NCBI RefSeq assembly: GCF_020519665.1
Contig: NZ_CP084703.1
Span: forward strand, 3,162,001 to 3,226,000
Length of the DNA stretch: 64,000 bases
Direction: 5' to 3'
Source: Bacillus shivajii
Lineage (GTDB): Bacteria; Bacillota; Bacilli; Bacillales; Salisediminibacteriaceae
The notes under the pieces were generated by a model that was not told the origin of the DNA, did not search any database, and saw only the letters and a list, made by a program, of their open reading frames with translations. This document shows, piece after piece, positions 8,376 to 16,579 of the stretch (position 1 is the first letter of the stretch; every line of letters begins with the position of its first letter). The position numbers were made by a program, and so were the translations under genes.

Positions 8376-8416
8376 CCAAATAATACCATGTACCAGACAC
8401 CTGGGATTATTTGGTT
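8376..8416. repeat. second, degenerate inverted repeat after ykoC
   Basis: ACCAAATAAT and ATTATTTGGT form the outer arms, with a degenerate GTACCAGACACC in the middle. It lies 25 bp after the palindromic terminator. It looks like a decayed member of the same palindrome class. Confidence 0.5.
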
Positions 8417-8477
8417 CCGTTTAGCCAGCCTCCCTTGAACATACTAAGAAAAAGACGGTTAAGGAGGATTATGAACG

Positions 8478-9380
8478 ATGCATACGATCTGGAAAGGTTC
8501 GATTTCCTTTGGCCTTGTAAACATCCCAATTAAATTACATGCGGCTACTGAAAATAAAGACGTGAAGTTACGAAACTTACACAAAGACTGCCACGCCCCA
8601 ATTAAATATGAAAAAACGTGCTCTGAGTGTGGCAAGGAAATATCAAATGACGATATTGTAAAAGCGTATGAATACACTGAGGGGAAGTACGTTGTACTTG
8701 ATGACGATGAGCTTAATAAACTAAAAAAGGAACAAGAAGATAAAGCCGTTGAGATTCTCGATTTTGTTGAGTTAAAAGAAATTGATCCGATTTATTTTGA
8801 CCGATCTTATTATTTAAGTCCAAACGAAGGCGGTTCGAAAGCATATGCATTACTTAGAAAATCACTTCAAGATACCGGAAAGATTGGACTTGCGAAAATC
8901 ACGATCCGCTCAAAAGAAAATCTTGCAGCAATCCGTGTGTATGAAAACACGTTAATTATGGAGACACTCCATTTCCCTGATGAAGTCCGTGATGTAAAAA
9001 ACGTACCGAATGTGCCTGATGAAACAAACATTCAAGAAAAAGAACTAGAAACCGCGAAAACATTAGTCGATCATTTAACAGCAGAATTCGACGCAACGAA
9101 ATATACTGATGATTACCGACTAGAGCTATTGCAACTTATACAGGAAAAAGTTGAAGAAGACGAAGGCGTGACAAAACAAGAGCAATCAAATGTCATTGAC
9201 TTAATGGAAGCACTCGAAAAAAGTATCGAAAAAACAAAGCCGGACAATGCAAAAAAGAAAACAACAAAACGCTCAACAGCAAAGAAAAAGACGACGACGA
9301 AAAAAACGACATCAAAAACAACAAAAGCAAAAACAACAAAAGCAAAATCAACGAAAAAGCCAACAAAACAAGCAAAATAA
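8478..9380 (+). CDS. ku: non-homologous end-joining protein Ku
   Basis: This 300-aa bacterial Ku homologue would form a ring-shaped homodimer on DNA ends and recruit LigD. The N-terminus MHTIWKGSISFGLVNIPIKL is the family hallmark, and the Ku core runs to about residue 255. CHAPIKYEKTCSECG carries a cysteine cluster. The C-terminal 50 residues are almost entirely Lys, Thr, Ser and Ala, a basic tail of the kind that helps Ku bind DNA. AAGGAGG precedes the ATG. In B. subtilis ku and ligD are adjacent and expressed in spores. Here yunB separates ku from the ligase gene. Confidence 0.95.
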   Translation: MHTIWKGSISFGLVNIPIKLHAATENKDVKLRNLHKDCHAPIKYEKTCSECGKEISNDDIVKAYEYTEGKYVVLDDDELNKLKKEQEDKAVEILDFVELKEIDPIYFDRSYYLSPNEGGSKAYALLRKSLQDTGKIGLAKITIRSKENLAAIRVYENTLIMETLHFPDEVRDVKNVPNVPDETNIQEKELETAKTLVDHLTAEFDATKYTDDYRLELLQLIQEKVEEDEGVTKQEQSNVIDLMEALEKSIEKTKPDNAKKKTTKRSTAKKKTTTKKTTSKTTKAKTTKAKSTKKPTKQAK

Positions 9381-9406
9381 CTATGATGATCCAACTAAAT
9401 TCATTG

Positions 9407-9446
9407 TCGAGGCTGTTCCCAGTATGGTGAGAGCCTCGTTTTTTTA
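9407..9446 (+). terminator. ku terminator
   Basis: CGAGGCT and AGCCTCG are followed by seven T residues. The remaining 200 bp up to the yunB stop show no further gene. Confidence 0.8.
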
Positions 9447-9611
9447 TTCCTTAATAAAAATGAATGATGTTCCTCGGCCCAGGCATCAATTTCCGGATTT
9501 GATTCCTTCCTCGCTCGATTTTCCTTCCCAACGTCATCAATACCAAGGTAAATTACCTCACTCGCTTTTAATCGGACATTCCTTATCCATCAACATTTGT
9601 TCTAAAAATCA

Positions 9612-9645
9612 ATACCGCACCACAAAACTGTGATACGGCACTTTG
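9612..9645 (-). terminator. probable yunB terminator
   Basis: On the minus strand an imperfect 12-bp stem (TGCCGTATCACA with TGTGGTGCGGTA) is followed by TTGATTTTTAG. Three mismatches make it weaker than the other terminators here. Confidence 0.4.
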
Positions 9646-9663
9646 TCATTCCACACAAAATTG

Positions 9664-10527
9664 TTAGTTGTCAAGTCCTCCGCTTTCAAACCCTTCACCT
9701 ACGTCAAATCCTCCAACTTCAGGATTATCAAACCCTTGTATCCCGTCGTTTTCAGAATCTGGGGTAATAATTGCCGGAGCCATACCAGAACTCCCGCCAC
9801 TACTATAAAACTGCGGAACCTCACCAGATAACCAGACAGTAACGATTGGAATCGATGTTTGGACAACCTCTTCATCTGTCGCAAACGGAATAACGACTTT
9901 AACATCTGCTTCAATTTCTACAGAAATACTAATATACGTATTATTAATCCCTAAGTTTACATATTCTTCTTTCACGTCTGCTTTTACATCACCAATCGCT
10001 GACAAACGAATCGGTACACGTGGACCTAAATGCGCAAGTAATGCATTATTTGTAGCTTGACCGAGCGGTATCGTATGGATGATCCCATCTTCAGCAAATG
10101 TCGCTCCTTCCCGTTCCAAATCTACATCTGTTGGCAGACTGTAATCTTGCACCCTTCCATGCTCAATATCATTTAAAAAATCTTGAACTCGCTTAACTGT
10201 ATCTCGCATGATTTTATTTGATAGTGCTGTATTCACTTGAAATGTTTGTAAGTTTCCATTTGCATCATATTGAAACTCAACGAGTTCATTCATATCCATA
10301 TCATCAATAATTTTTTTTGACAGTGCATCATTAATAGCCAGCGTTCCAATTCGTTGCGTTTCCGTCTTTGCAATGGCCATTAACGTCGGCCTTATACCTT
10401 GTTCAATAATAATCAACCCTTGGACGGTCAATAACGAAAATACTAATAATGATATTAAAAAGACATAGCGAAAGGGCAGCGGCCCTCTTTTTCTTTTTTT
10501 GATTCGAAACATCGGTGCTTTTTTCAT
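9664..10527 (-). CDS. yunB: sporulation protein YunB
   Basis: This 287-aa protein has a basic N-terminus and a single membrane helix at residues 22-45, then an extracytoplasmic domain with TETQRIGTLAINDALSKKI and VPIRLSAIGDVKADVKEEYV, the YunB signature. In B. subtilis yunB is made in the mother cell under sigma-E and is needed for efficient sporulation. The C-terminal 40 residues are rich in Gly, Asp and Glu and look low-complexity. GGGGAGGGACC precedes the ATG. It is transcribed against the flanking end-joining genes. Confidence 0.9.
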   Translation of the reverse strand: MKKAPMFRIKKRKRGPLPFRYVFLISLLVFSLLTVQGLIIIEQGIRPTLMAIAKTETQRIGTLAINDALSKKIIDDMDMNELVEFQYDANGNLQTFQVNTALSNKIMRDTVKRVQDFLNDIEHGRVQDYSLPTDVDLEREGATFAEDGIIHTIPLGQATNNALLAHLGPRVPIRLSAIGDVKADVKEEYVNLGINNTYISISVEIEADVKVVIPFATDEEVVQTSIPIVTVWLSGEVPQFYSSGGSSGMAPAIITPDSENDGIQGFDNPEVGGFDVGEGFESGGLDN

Positions 10528-10690
10528 GCTGGTCCCTCCCCCTTCTCTAAATCTATATGCAAAGAAGGACAGCTACTTTCATTTCCTCATTGATTTTTTG
10601 GACAAAAATTAGATGAAGCCTTTTATCACTCATATTTTTATAACGAGCCGAGATACTATAAACATCTTATGTAACATGGAGGACCATTCA

Positions 10691-11659
10691 ATGAATATCA
10701 AACCTATCATCCCGTTTGAACCAATCAAGCAAGAGGAAATTCCCGAAGGAAAACACTGGGTGTACCAAATTAAATGGGATGGGGTTCGAATCCTTACCTA
10801 CTGTGACGGAAGCGAAGTAAAATTATTTAACCGAAATTTAAACGAACGGACGAAACAATTTCCTGAAGTGGTAAATATAAAGAACTATGCAAACGTAAAG
10901 TCCATCATTTTAGATGGGGAAATCATTGCATTTAAAGAAGGCCGACCTTCTTTTTCACAAGTCATGAAAAGAGATCGACTTCGTTCAGAGCGAAGTATTC
11001 AAGCGAAAACAGCGACGATCCCCATTTGTTATTGTATCTTTGATATTCTTTATTTAAATGGTGATTGGTTATTAGATACACCACTGAACGAAAGACAAGA
11101 AATATTAAAAAAAGTTATTAAACCAACCAATGCGATACAACTTGTAAAAAACTATGACGATGGTGAACAGCTATTTACTGCTGTAAAAGAGCAACAATTA
11201 GAAGGAATGATATGTAAAGATGTCACCAGTTCGTATGAATTGAAGGGAAAGGACAAACGTTGGTTAAAAATAAAAAACTTCCATGATATCCACGCTGTGA
11301 TCGGTGGGGTTACTTACAGAGGAAATACAGTCAATTCACTCCTTTTAGGTATGTATGACAAAGAGCAAACCTTTCATTACGTCGGCCACGCAGGAACAGG
11401 CAAACTATCCCAAGACGATTGGACAACAATTACGAAGCTTATCGAAACGATTAAAACCGATAACATGCCATTTGTTCATAAACCAGACAGGGCAAAAGGA
11501 GCAGTTTGGGTAAAACCACAGTATGTTGTCAAAATCCAGTATATTGAATGGCCCAAAGGACAATCTATTCGGCAGCCAAGTATTCAAGCTTTCATCGATA
11601 AACCGGCTGAAGGTTGCCTCCTCCCAGAAGACCACAGTGACAAAGGAAGAGTCAAATGA
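10691..11659 (+). CDS. ligD: ATP-dependent DNA ligase, ligase half of a split LigD
   Basis: This 322-aa nucleotidyltransferase seals nicks after end-joining. Motif I is YQIKWDGVRI with adenylated Lys28, motif III LDGEIIAF, motif IV EGMICKD and motif V WLKIKN. An OB-fold follows from about residue 205, ending with VKIQYIEWPKGQSIRQPS. B. subtilis LigD fuses ligase and polymerase in one chain of about 610 aa; here the chain ends after the ligase. GGAGGA precedes ATG 10691, whereas the in-frame ATG at 10613 has none. The stop overlaps the next start as ATGA. Confidence 0.9.
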   Translation: MNIKPIIPFEPIKQEEIPEGKHWVYQIKWDGVRILTYCDGSEVKLFNRNLNERTKQFPEVVNIKNYANVKSIILDGEIIAFKEGRPSFSQVMKRDRLRSERSIQAKTATIPICYCIFDILYLNGDWLLDTPLNERQEILKKVIKPTNAIQLVKNYDDGEQLFTAVKEQQLEGMICKDVTSSYELKGKDKRWLKIKNFHDIHAVIGGVTYRGNTVNSLLLGMYDKEQTFHYVGHAGTGKLSQDDWTTITKLIETIKTDNMPFVHKPDRAKGAVWVKPQYVVKIQYIEWPKGQSIRQPSIQAFIDKPAEGCLLPEDHSDKGRVK

Positions 11660-12909
11660 CCATCAATCACCCTGTTTTTTCAGACAAAAAAAGAACCTAT
11701 AAAGGCAGTTTCTTTTTAACAGGCTTTCATCGCACAAAGAGACAGTTTTTTGCTGGTTTCTTTAAAAATGGTGAAATTATTGAAGCTGGATCTTTTTCTG
11801 AAGGTCTTACAGAAGAAGAGAAAAGTGCGCTGATCAACTCATTAATGAAACAAGTCCCACGAAAAACAAAAAAACAAAAAATTGCGATCAAACCAAGCCT
11901 CTGTGTCGAGTTAACGTTTTCTGGCTTTTCGCGTAATAAGCTACTTCATCCTAAGTTTTCTAAATTTCAACTAAAGGATCACCCAGAAAGCTGTACGTGG
12001 AGCAATTTAATTATAAAAAACCTTTCAATAAGCGACAGCGTTCAAGTAACAAACCATGATAAACGATTATGGGAAACACCGCCAATTAATAAGGATCAAT
12101 ACGTGGCCTACTTATCGGAAATTGCAGAGCGAATGCTACCATTTTTACAAGAGCGAACGGTGACTGTAAAACGCGCTCCACAAGGTGTGAAGGATGAAGT
12201 GTTTTATCAAAAAAATTGTCCAGAATATGCTCCGCCATTCGTGAACACATATCATACAGATGAGACGGATTACATTGTTTGTGACAATGTGTCAACGCTT
12301 CTTTGGCTCGGTAACCAAGCGTCAATAGAGTTTCACATTCCTTTTAATACCGTCAAAAGCGAAAACCCTGGTGAAATTGTCTTTGACCTTGATCCACCGG
12401 GACGAGAGCATTTTTCCTTAGCCATTAAAGCGTCGCGCCTTATGAAAGAACGTCTTGATGCCTTTAATATTACTAGTTTCCCAAAGCTCTCCGGCAACAA
12501 AGGTTTGCAAATCCATATTCCGTTCTTTAATCGTTCACTTACTTATGAGGATACGAGAATTTTCACATCCTTTATGGCAAACTATCTTACTGAAAAATAT
12601 TCTAAAGACTTTACGACAGAACGAATGAAGAAAAAGCGTGGCAACAAACTTTACATTGACTACGTTCAACATTGGCGAGGAAAAACGATTATTTGTCCTT
12701 ACTCATTAAGAATAAATGAAGATGCTACAGTCGCAGCACCTCTTAACTGGAATGAAGTTAACGAAAATTTAAACCCAATCGATTATGATTTATTTTCGGT
12801 CTTAGCTCGTGTTCGGAAAAAACAATGCCCTTTAAAAAAATATTTCAAAACAAAAAATGAAAGTGTCGCCGAGGTCATTGACATGCTAAAAAAGAACGGT
12901 CATAAATAA
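11656..12909 (+). CDS. LigD-type polymerase with an N-terminal ligase-like OB domain
   Basis: This 417-aa protein ends in an archaeo-eukaryotic primase-like polymerase domain (about residues 145-400). The catalytic pair is Asp244 and Asp246 in FDLDPPG, the substrate loop is KLSGNKGLQIHIP, and a third acidic residue is Asp334 in YIDYVQHWRGKTIICPYS. This enzyme class fills gaps at DNA ends, often with ribonucleotides. Residues 1-125 resemble the C-terminal OB-fold of ATP-dependent ligases (GFFKNGEIIEAGSFSEGLT and CVELTFSGFSRNKLLHP). The ligase gene already encodes its own OB-fold, so this is a second copy. Translation is coupled by ATGA overlap. Confidence 0.87.
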   Translation: MTINHPVFSDKKRTYKGSFFLTGFHRTKRQFFAGFFKNGEIIEAGSFSEGLTEEEKSALINSLMKQVPRKTKKQKIAIKPSLCVELTFSGFSRNKLLHPKFSKFQLKDHPESCTWSNLIIKNLSISDSVQVTNHDKRLWETPPINKDQYVAYLSEIAERMLPFLQERTVTVKRAPQGVKDEVFYQKNCPEYAPPFVNTYHTDETDYIVCDNVSTLLWLGNQASIEFHIPFNTVKSENPGEIVFDLDPPGREHFSLAIKASRLMKERLDAFNITSFPKLSGNKGLQIHIPFFNRSLTYEDTRIFTSFMANYLTEKYSKDFTTERMKKKRGNKLYIDYVQHWRGKTIICPYSLRINEDATVAAPLNWNEVNENLNPIDYDLFSVLARVRKKQCPLKKYFKTKNESVAEVIDMLKKNGHK

Positions 12910-12944
12910 AAAAGCCTGGAAACGAATGTTTTCCAGGTTTAGGT
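12908..12944. terminator. terminator between the polymerase gene and the TVP38-like gene
   Basis: CCTGGAAA and TTTCCAGG pair around a 7-nt loop. A-rich sequence lies on the left and a short T-rich stretch on the right, and the genes on either side are convergent. Confidence 0.65.
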
Positions 12945-12952
12945 GTTCAATT

Positions 12953-13537
12953 TCACTCTGAGGATGTTGCTCTTCTAGGAAAGAATTTATCCCACTTATA
13001 CGTTTGTGTACCTCGTTTTCCAAGGTAAGAAAAGAAAGCTGCTAGCATTCCGAAAAAGATCACTGAAATGTAAAGTGGCATTTCCGTAATTACTTGACCA
13101 AACGATGTAAAAACAATCGCAGGCAATATGACACCACCGATTGAGTAACGCATATACTCTTTAAAGTTTGACGTCATCTCCATTAAATATAATGAAAGCA
13201 AATGGAAATGGACAAACGGCATTAATCTTAAAATCATCACTTGCCCTAAGGTAAGAGAGCGCCCTTTGAAAAACTTCGCTTTTAATTTTGTCACGCGGGC
13301 ACGAAAAGATGGAAAAATATCTACTAACTTATAAAAACATAAACTCATCAAGGATAATCCAATAATTGAATAGATCGTTCCATGTACAAAGCCAAATAAA
13401 TAGCCACCGGCAATACATACGACGATCACTGGTAAAAATAATAACGGCCGTATCAAATGTACGATAATAAATAGGACAGGGGCTAACCACCCAGCTTCTT
13501 CAATGATATGAGGAATCGCTACGTTGAATTCTTCCAA
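12953..13537 (-). CDS. TVP38/TMEM64 (DedA-like) membrane protein, YtxB-like
   Basis: This 194-aa protein has five or six membrane segments and the VTT-domain pattern: VIVVCIAGGYLFGFVHGTIYS and the RLMPFVHFHLLS stretch. Proteins of this superfamily act in lipid scrambling or envelope maintenance in several organisms; this one has no assigned role. The start is TTG, nine nt after AGGAGGA. Its nearness to ysdA and the rplT region suits B. subtilis YtxB, but a one-to-one match is an inference. Confidence 0.75.
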   Translation of the reverse strand: MEEFNVAIPHIIEEAGWLAPVLFIIVHLIRPLLFLPVIVVCIAGGYLFGFVHGTIYSIIGLSLMSLCFYKLVDIFPSFRARVTKLKAKFFKGRSLTLGQVMILRLMPFVHFHLLSLYLMEMTSNFKEYMRYSIGGVILPAIVFTSFGQVITEMPLYISVIFFGMLAAFFSYLGKRGTQTYKWDKFFPRRATSSE

Positions 13538-13645
13538 GCTGTCTCATCCTCCTCTCATAACATGTCTATGTGTGTATATGACAATCTATGATGACATGCC
13601 TAAAGTACAGTGTAACTTATAAAAAGTTGATCGTAAACAAGCAGT

Positions 13646-13924
13646 TTAAGGAAGTATCAACAGTGCTGTCCATAAACCGAAATGGATAATGAGGATGAAT
13701 GGTAAACCAAGTCGAAAAAGAGGCTTTTTCGTTTTATGCCGAAAATATTTCGTACCGAGCATTGCTCCAATAACTCCGCCTAATAACGCAACGGTTAATA
13801 AACTTTTTTCACTCGTACGCCAAGCATTTTTACGCGCTCTATGCTTATCTCTTCCCATCATAATAAAACTTATCAAAGTTAATAATAGATAATAACCGAC
13901 AACAACTAAAACAATCGTGTCCAT
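13646..13924 (-). CDS. ysdA: DUF1294 membrane protein YsdA
   Basis: This 92-aa protein has helices at about residues 3-21, 41-59 and 68-90. The DUF1294 signature is visible: MGRDKHRARKNAWRTSEK, then LLTVALLGGVIGAMLGTKYF, then RHKTKKPLFRLGLP. The function is unknown. In B. subtilis ysdA follows rplT directly; here two amino-acid ABC operons lie between rplT and this gene, a clear difference in synteny. AGGAAGGA precedes the ATG. Confidence 0.82.
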   Translation of the reverse strand: MDTIVLVVVGYYLLLTLISFIMMGRDKHRARKNAWRTSEKSLLTVALLGGVIGAMLGTKYFRHKTKKPLFRLGLPFILIIHFGLWTALLILP

Positions 13925-14046
13925 ACGAATTTGTCCTTCCTACAATCTTATTCACAGCTCTTTTTTACGTTCTTATTTTTTACAATTCATTCCACCCTTT
14001 AATTTAAGGCTAATATTTCACCATTATACATTAAAGCTCGGCTATA

Positions 14047-14075
14047 CAAAACTTGGCCTATCGCTAAAGAGATTC
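14047..14075 (+). repeat. dispersed CTTGGCTTATCGCTAAAGAG repeat, copy 2
   Basis: ACTTGGCCTATCGCTAAAGA matches the copies at 2458-2486 (reversed) and 36233-36259. It lies between ysdA and the first ABC operon. An imperfect inverted repeat of AGAGATTCTATATAAG with a nearby ACATAGAATCTCT follows. Confidence 0.6.
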
Positions 14076-14131
14076 TATATAAGCGAAGTGTGCTTACATA
14101 GAATCTCTTATGCTTTAGTGCAAGTCTTAAT

Positions 14132-14175
14132 AAAAAGCGACTAGATTAACGAAGTTCTCGTAACCTTAGTCGCTT
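14132..14175 (-). terminator. terminator of amino-acid ABC operon 1
   Basis: AGCGACTA and TAGTCGCT form the stem, with a T-run on the minus strand. The terminator of operon 2 at 16918-16960 has the same CGACTAGATTA start, so the terminator was part of the duplication. Confidence 0.8.
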
Positions 14176-14198
14176 AACTTTCATTTATTGTTAATGTT

Positions 14199-14921
14199 TT
14201 ATAGTACTTTCGATAAAAATAATTGCGTTCGTTCATGTTGAGGGTTGTCAAATAGCTCTTTTGGTTCACCCTCCTCTACAATATACCCCCCATCCATAAA
14301 AATGACACGGTCGGCAACTTCTTTTGCAAACCCCATTTCATGCGTAACGATGACCATCGTCATCCCTTCTTTTGCCAAATCCTTCATTACAGCTAGGACA
14401 TCACCGACCATTTCGGGGTCTAAGGCTGAAGTCGGTTCGTCAAATAGCATAATTTTTGGTTCCATCGCTAAAGCTCTTGCAATGGCTACACGTTGCTTCT
14501 GACCGCCTGATAGGTTATCTGGATAAACTTCCGCTTTTTCTGATAACCCTACTTTTTCAAGAAGCTCCATACCTAGCTGATTCGCATCAGCTTCTGAATG
14601 TTCTTTTAAACGCTTTGGAGCTGCAGTAATATTTTCAAGTACCGTCATATGCGGGAACAAATTAAACTGTTGAAATACCATCCCTAACTTCTGACGCATT
14701 TTGTTTATATTATTGTTTGGGTCTGTAATATCTGTTTCTTCAATATAAATTGCTCCGCCTGTAGGGTCTTCTAAACGATTAATACAACGTAAAAAGGTAC
14801 TTTTACCTGAACCAGACGGGCCGATTACACAGACAACTTCCTGCGGAGCAACTTCAGCGTTAATATCCTTTAGTACTTCTAAGTCACCAAATGACTTCTT
14901 TAAGTTTTCAATTTTTATCAT
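14199..14921 (-). CDS. polar amino-acid ABC transporter ATPase, operon 1
   Basis: This 240-aa ATPase is of the GlnQ/HisP class. Walker A is GPSGSGKST, the signature [15 protein letters not shown] and Walker [16 protein letters not shown], followed by the switch His in VTHEMGFA. It overlaps the upstream permease gene by 4 bp (ATGA) and closes the binding protein-permease-ATPase operon. It is about 93 percent identical by eye to the operon 2 ATPase. Substrate cannot be told from an ATPase; glutamine, glutamate, arginine or cystine are all possible for this class. Confidence 0.9.
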   Translation of the reverse strand: MIKIENLKKSFGDLEVLKDINAEVAPQEVVCVIGPSGSGKSTFLRCINRLEDPTGGAIYIEETDITDPNNNINKMRQKLGMVFQQFNLFPHMTVLENITAAPKRLKEHSEADANQLGMELLEKVGLSEKAEVYPDNLSGGQKQRVAIARALAMEPKIMLFDEPTSALDPEMVGDVLAVMKDLAKEGMTMVIVTHEMGFAKEVADRVIFMDGGYIVEEGEPKELFDNPQHERTQLFLSKVL

Positions 14922-15571
14922 GTAACTTCTAATCTCCTTTCAAGCCATCGGGAGAACAGTGTTAAAATATAAATGATGATAAAATACAAAATCCCTACTG
15001 CAGTAAGAATTTCAAATGCTCGGAAGTTTGCAGAATAAATCGACTGTCCTGACATTGTTAATTCGGCAATTCCAATGACAGATAAAAGTGATGTATCTTT
15101 TATACTCACGATAAACTGATTCACAAATGCAGGGAGCATACGCCTTACTGCTTGCGGTAAAATAATAATCCTCATCGTTTCACCATAGGAAAACCCTAAC
15201 GTTCTTCCTGCTTCCATCTGCCCTTTATCAATAGAGTTAATACCCGCACGGAAGATTTCCACTAAGTAAGCGCCGGCATTAATACTAATGACAATAACAC
15301 CTGCTGTAAAAGCAGACAATCTTAAATCGGTTACTGCAGGTATACCTATGTATATATATAACATTTGAACTAATATAGGGGTTCCTCTAATGATGTTTAC
15401 ATATATTGTTGCAATCCCTTTTAACACTTTATTTTTAGCGATGCTAAATAGTCCAAATACCAATCCTATCACTAAAGCAATTAATAAAGATATGACTGTA
15501 ATTAAAACAGTCATCCATAAACCTTTTAAGAGGACTGGCATAGCATCTATAACTACTTGTATACTGTCGAT
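14918..15571 (-). CDS. polar amino-acid ABC transporter permease, operon 1 (apparent AUC start)
   Basis: This HisM/GlnP-type permease has about five membrane helices and the EAA loop [31 protein letters not shown]. The first ATG, at 15541, lies 39 nt from the only Shine-Dalgarno. AGGAGGT at 15581-15587 instead sits exactly 9 nt before an in-frame ATC at 15571, giving an N-terminus (f)[17 protein letters not shown]. The paralogous permease has the same spacing and the same ATC, with synonymous changes in between. I therefore place the start at 15571 (217 aa); 15541 (207 aa) is the conservative alternative. The ATPase gene overlaps its end. Confidence 0.85.
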   Translation of the reverse strand: MDSIQVVIDAMPVLLKGLWMTVLITVISLLIALVIGLVFGLFSIAKNKVLKGIATIYVNIIRGTPILVQMLYIYIGIPAVTDLRLSAFTAGVIVISINAGAYLVEIFRAGINSIDKGQMEAGRTLGFSYGETMRIIILPQAVRRMLPAFVNQFIVSIKDTSLLSVIGIAELTMSGQSIYSANFRAFEILTAVGILYFIIIYILTLFSRWLERRLEVT

Positions 15572-15612
15572 GGTCGTTCTACCTCCTAATTAAAGTCCAT
15601 ATAAGATCAATA

Positions 15613-15648
15613 GTTCGACCTAAAGCAACTTCTTGCATTAGGCCGAAC
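15613..15648 (-). promoter_or_regulatory. stem-loop between binding-protein and permease genes, operon 1
   Basis: On the minus strand GTTCGGCCTAA pairs with TTAGGTCGAAC, with no T-run after it. Such a hairpin could stabilise the upstream binding-protein message. The equivalent spot in operon 2 holds a terminator-like hairpin. Confidence 0.6.
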
Positions 15649-15663
15649 ATGTTTTACCGTTAC

Positions 15664-16446
15664 TTAATCAGCAAAGTATTGGTCATAAATTTCATCGTAC
15701 TTTCCACTTTCGAATAAATACTCAAGACCACTATTCATTTTATCTAACAACCCATCCGCATCTTTTGAAACTGCAATTCCGTAGTCTTCACCAGTTAAAC
15801 GGTCACCAACGATACGAACGTCAGAATCATCTCCGTCTTGAACAATTTTATATGCAACACTTGGGTAGTCATTAATAACTGCATCTGCATTCCCTGAAAC
15901 AATTTCCATGTACATCATTGCATCTTCTTGGAAGATCGTCACATCACCATTATATTGCTCTGCAAGTTCGTTAGCTTTTTCCAAACCAGATGTACCTTGT
16001 TTCGCAACAATTGTTGCTCCTTCTAAGTCGTCCATACTATTAATCTCACTATCTACTGGTACGATAAGAGATAAACCAGATTCAAAATATGGATCACTGA
16101 AATCAACAACCTCTGCTCGGTCTTCACGGATTGAAATTGCGGATACAGCAGCGTCTACTTGGTCTGCTTGTAATGCTGGAATGATTGCATCAAAACGCAT
16201 AATCTCCCAATTCACTTCTAATCCTTCATGTTCAGCAATTGACTCAATAATTTGGATATCAAACCCTGTTAATTCACCATCTTCCACATATTCAAAAGGT
16301 GGATAGTCTTGTACTACTGCAACTGTAATCTCTTCTTTTTCTCCACCATCAGTTGCATCAGCTTGAACATCTTCATCTGCAGTTCCACAAGCTGTTATTA
16401 CCAATAAAAGTGTCATAGCAAGTAATGTCATTAACATGTTTTTCAT
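15664..16446 (-). CDS. extracellular polar amino-acid-binding lipoprotein, operon 1
   Basis: This family 3 solute-binding protein has 260 aa. The signal peptide MKNMLMTLLAMTLLLVITAC ends at a lipobox whose Cys20 would be lipidated. The mature domain begins with EEITVAVVQDYPPFEYVEDG and includes LTGFDIQIIESIAEHEG and DAAVSAISIREDR, typical of glutamine/arginine-class binding proteins. The ATG at 16446 starts the signal peptide; in-frame codons upstream encode no signal and were rejected. It is the first gene of operon 1 and is close to the operon 2 copy at 18572-19354. Confidence 0.92.
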   Translation of the reverse strand: MKNMLMTLLAMTLLLVITACGTADEDVQADATDGGEKEEITVAVVQDYPPFEYVEDGELTGFDIQIIESIAEHEGLEVNWEIMRFDAIIPALQADQVDAAVSAISIREDRAEVVDFSDPYFESGLSLIVPVDSEINSMDDLEGATIVAKQGTSGLEKANELAEQYNGDVTIFQEDAMMYMEIVSGNADAVINDYPSVAYKIVQDGDDSDVRIVGDRLTGEDYGIAVSKDADGLLDKMNSGLEYLFESGKYDEIYDQYFAD

Positions 16447-16565
16447 ATTCAACTCACATCCCTTTCTTTTTTTGGAAAAAATATAAATTTCTTTCCTATG
16501 TACAACCCTTTTCTGTTTTTCTAAGTAAATATTTAGAAAAGACAATTTTTTGCCATGTTTTATAC

Positions 16566-16579
16566 TTTAAACGTTTCCT
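16566..16579 (+). promoter_or_regulatory. cre-like site upstream of ABC operon 1
   Basis: TTTAAACGTTTCCT agrees with the CcpA operator consensus TGWAARCGYTWNCW at 13 of 14 positions. It lies about 120 bp upstream of the binding-protein start. The aligned stretch of operon 2 (ATACGTATA) has lost the match. CcpA control is an inference. Confidence 0.35.

Noticed and set aside
9113-9394. Hydrophobic-looking open frames opposite the 3' end of ku
   Set aside because: They mirror the Lys/Thr-rich ku tail on the other strand and have no start signals of their own.
9247-9633. A basic Gln/Lys-rich frame overlapping the ku end
   Set aside because: It is a frame-shifted reading of the low-complexity ku tail running into non-coding DNA across the ku terminator.
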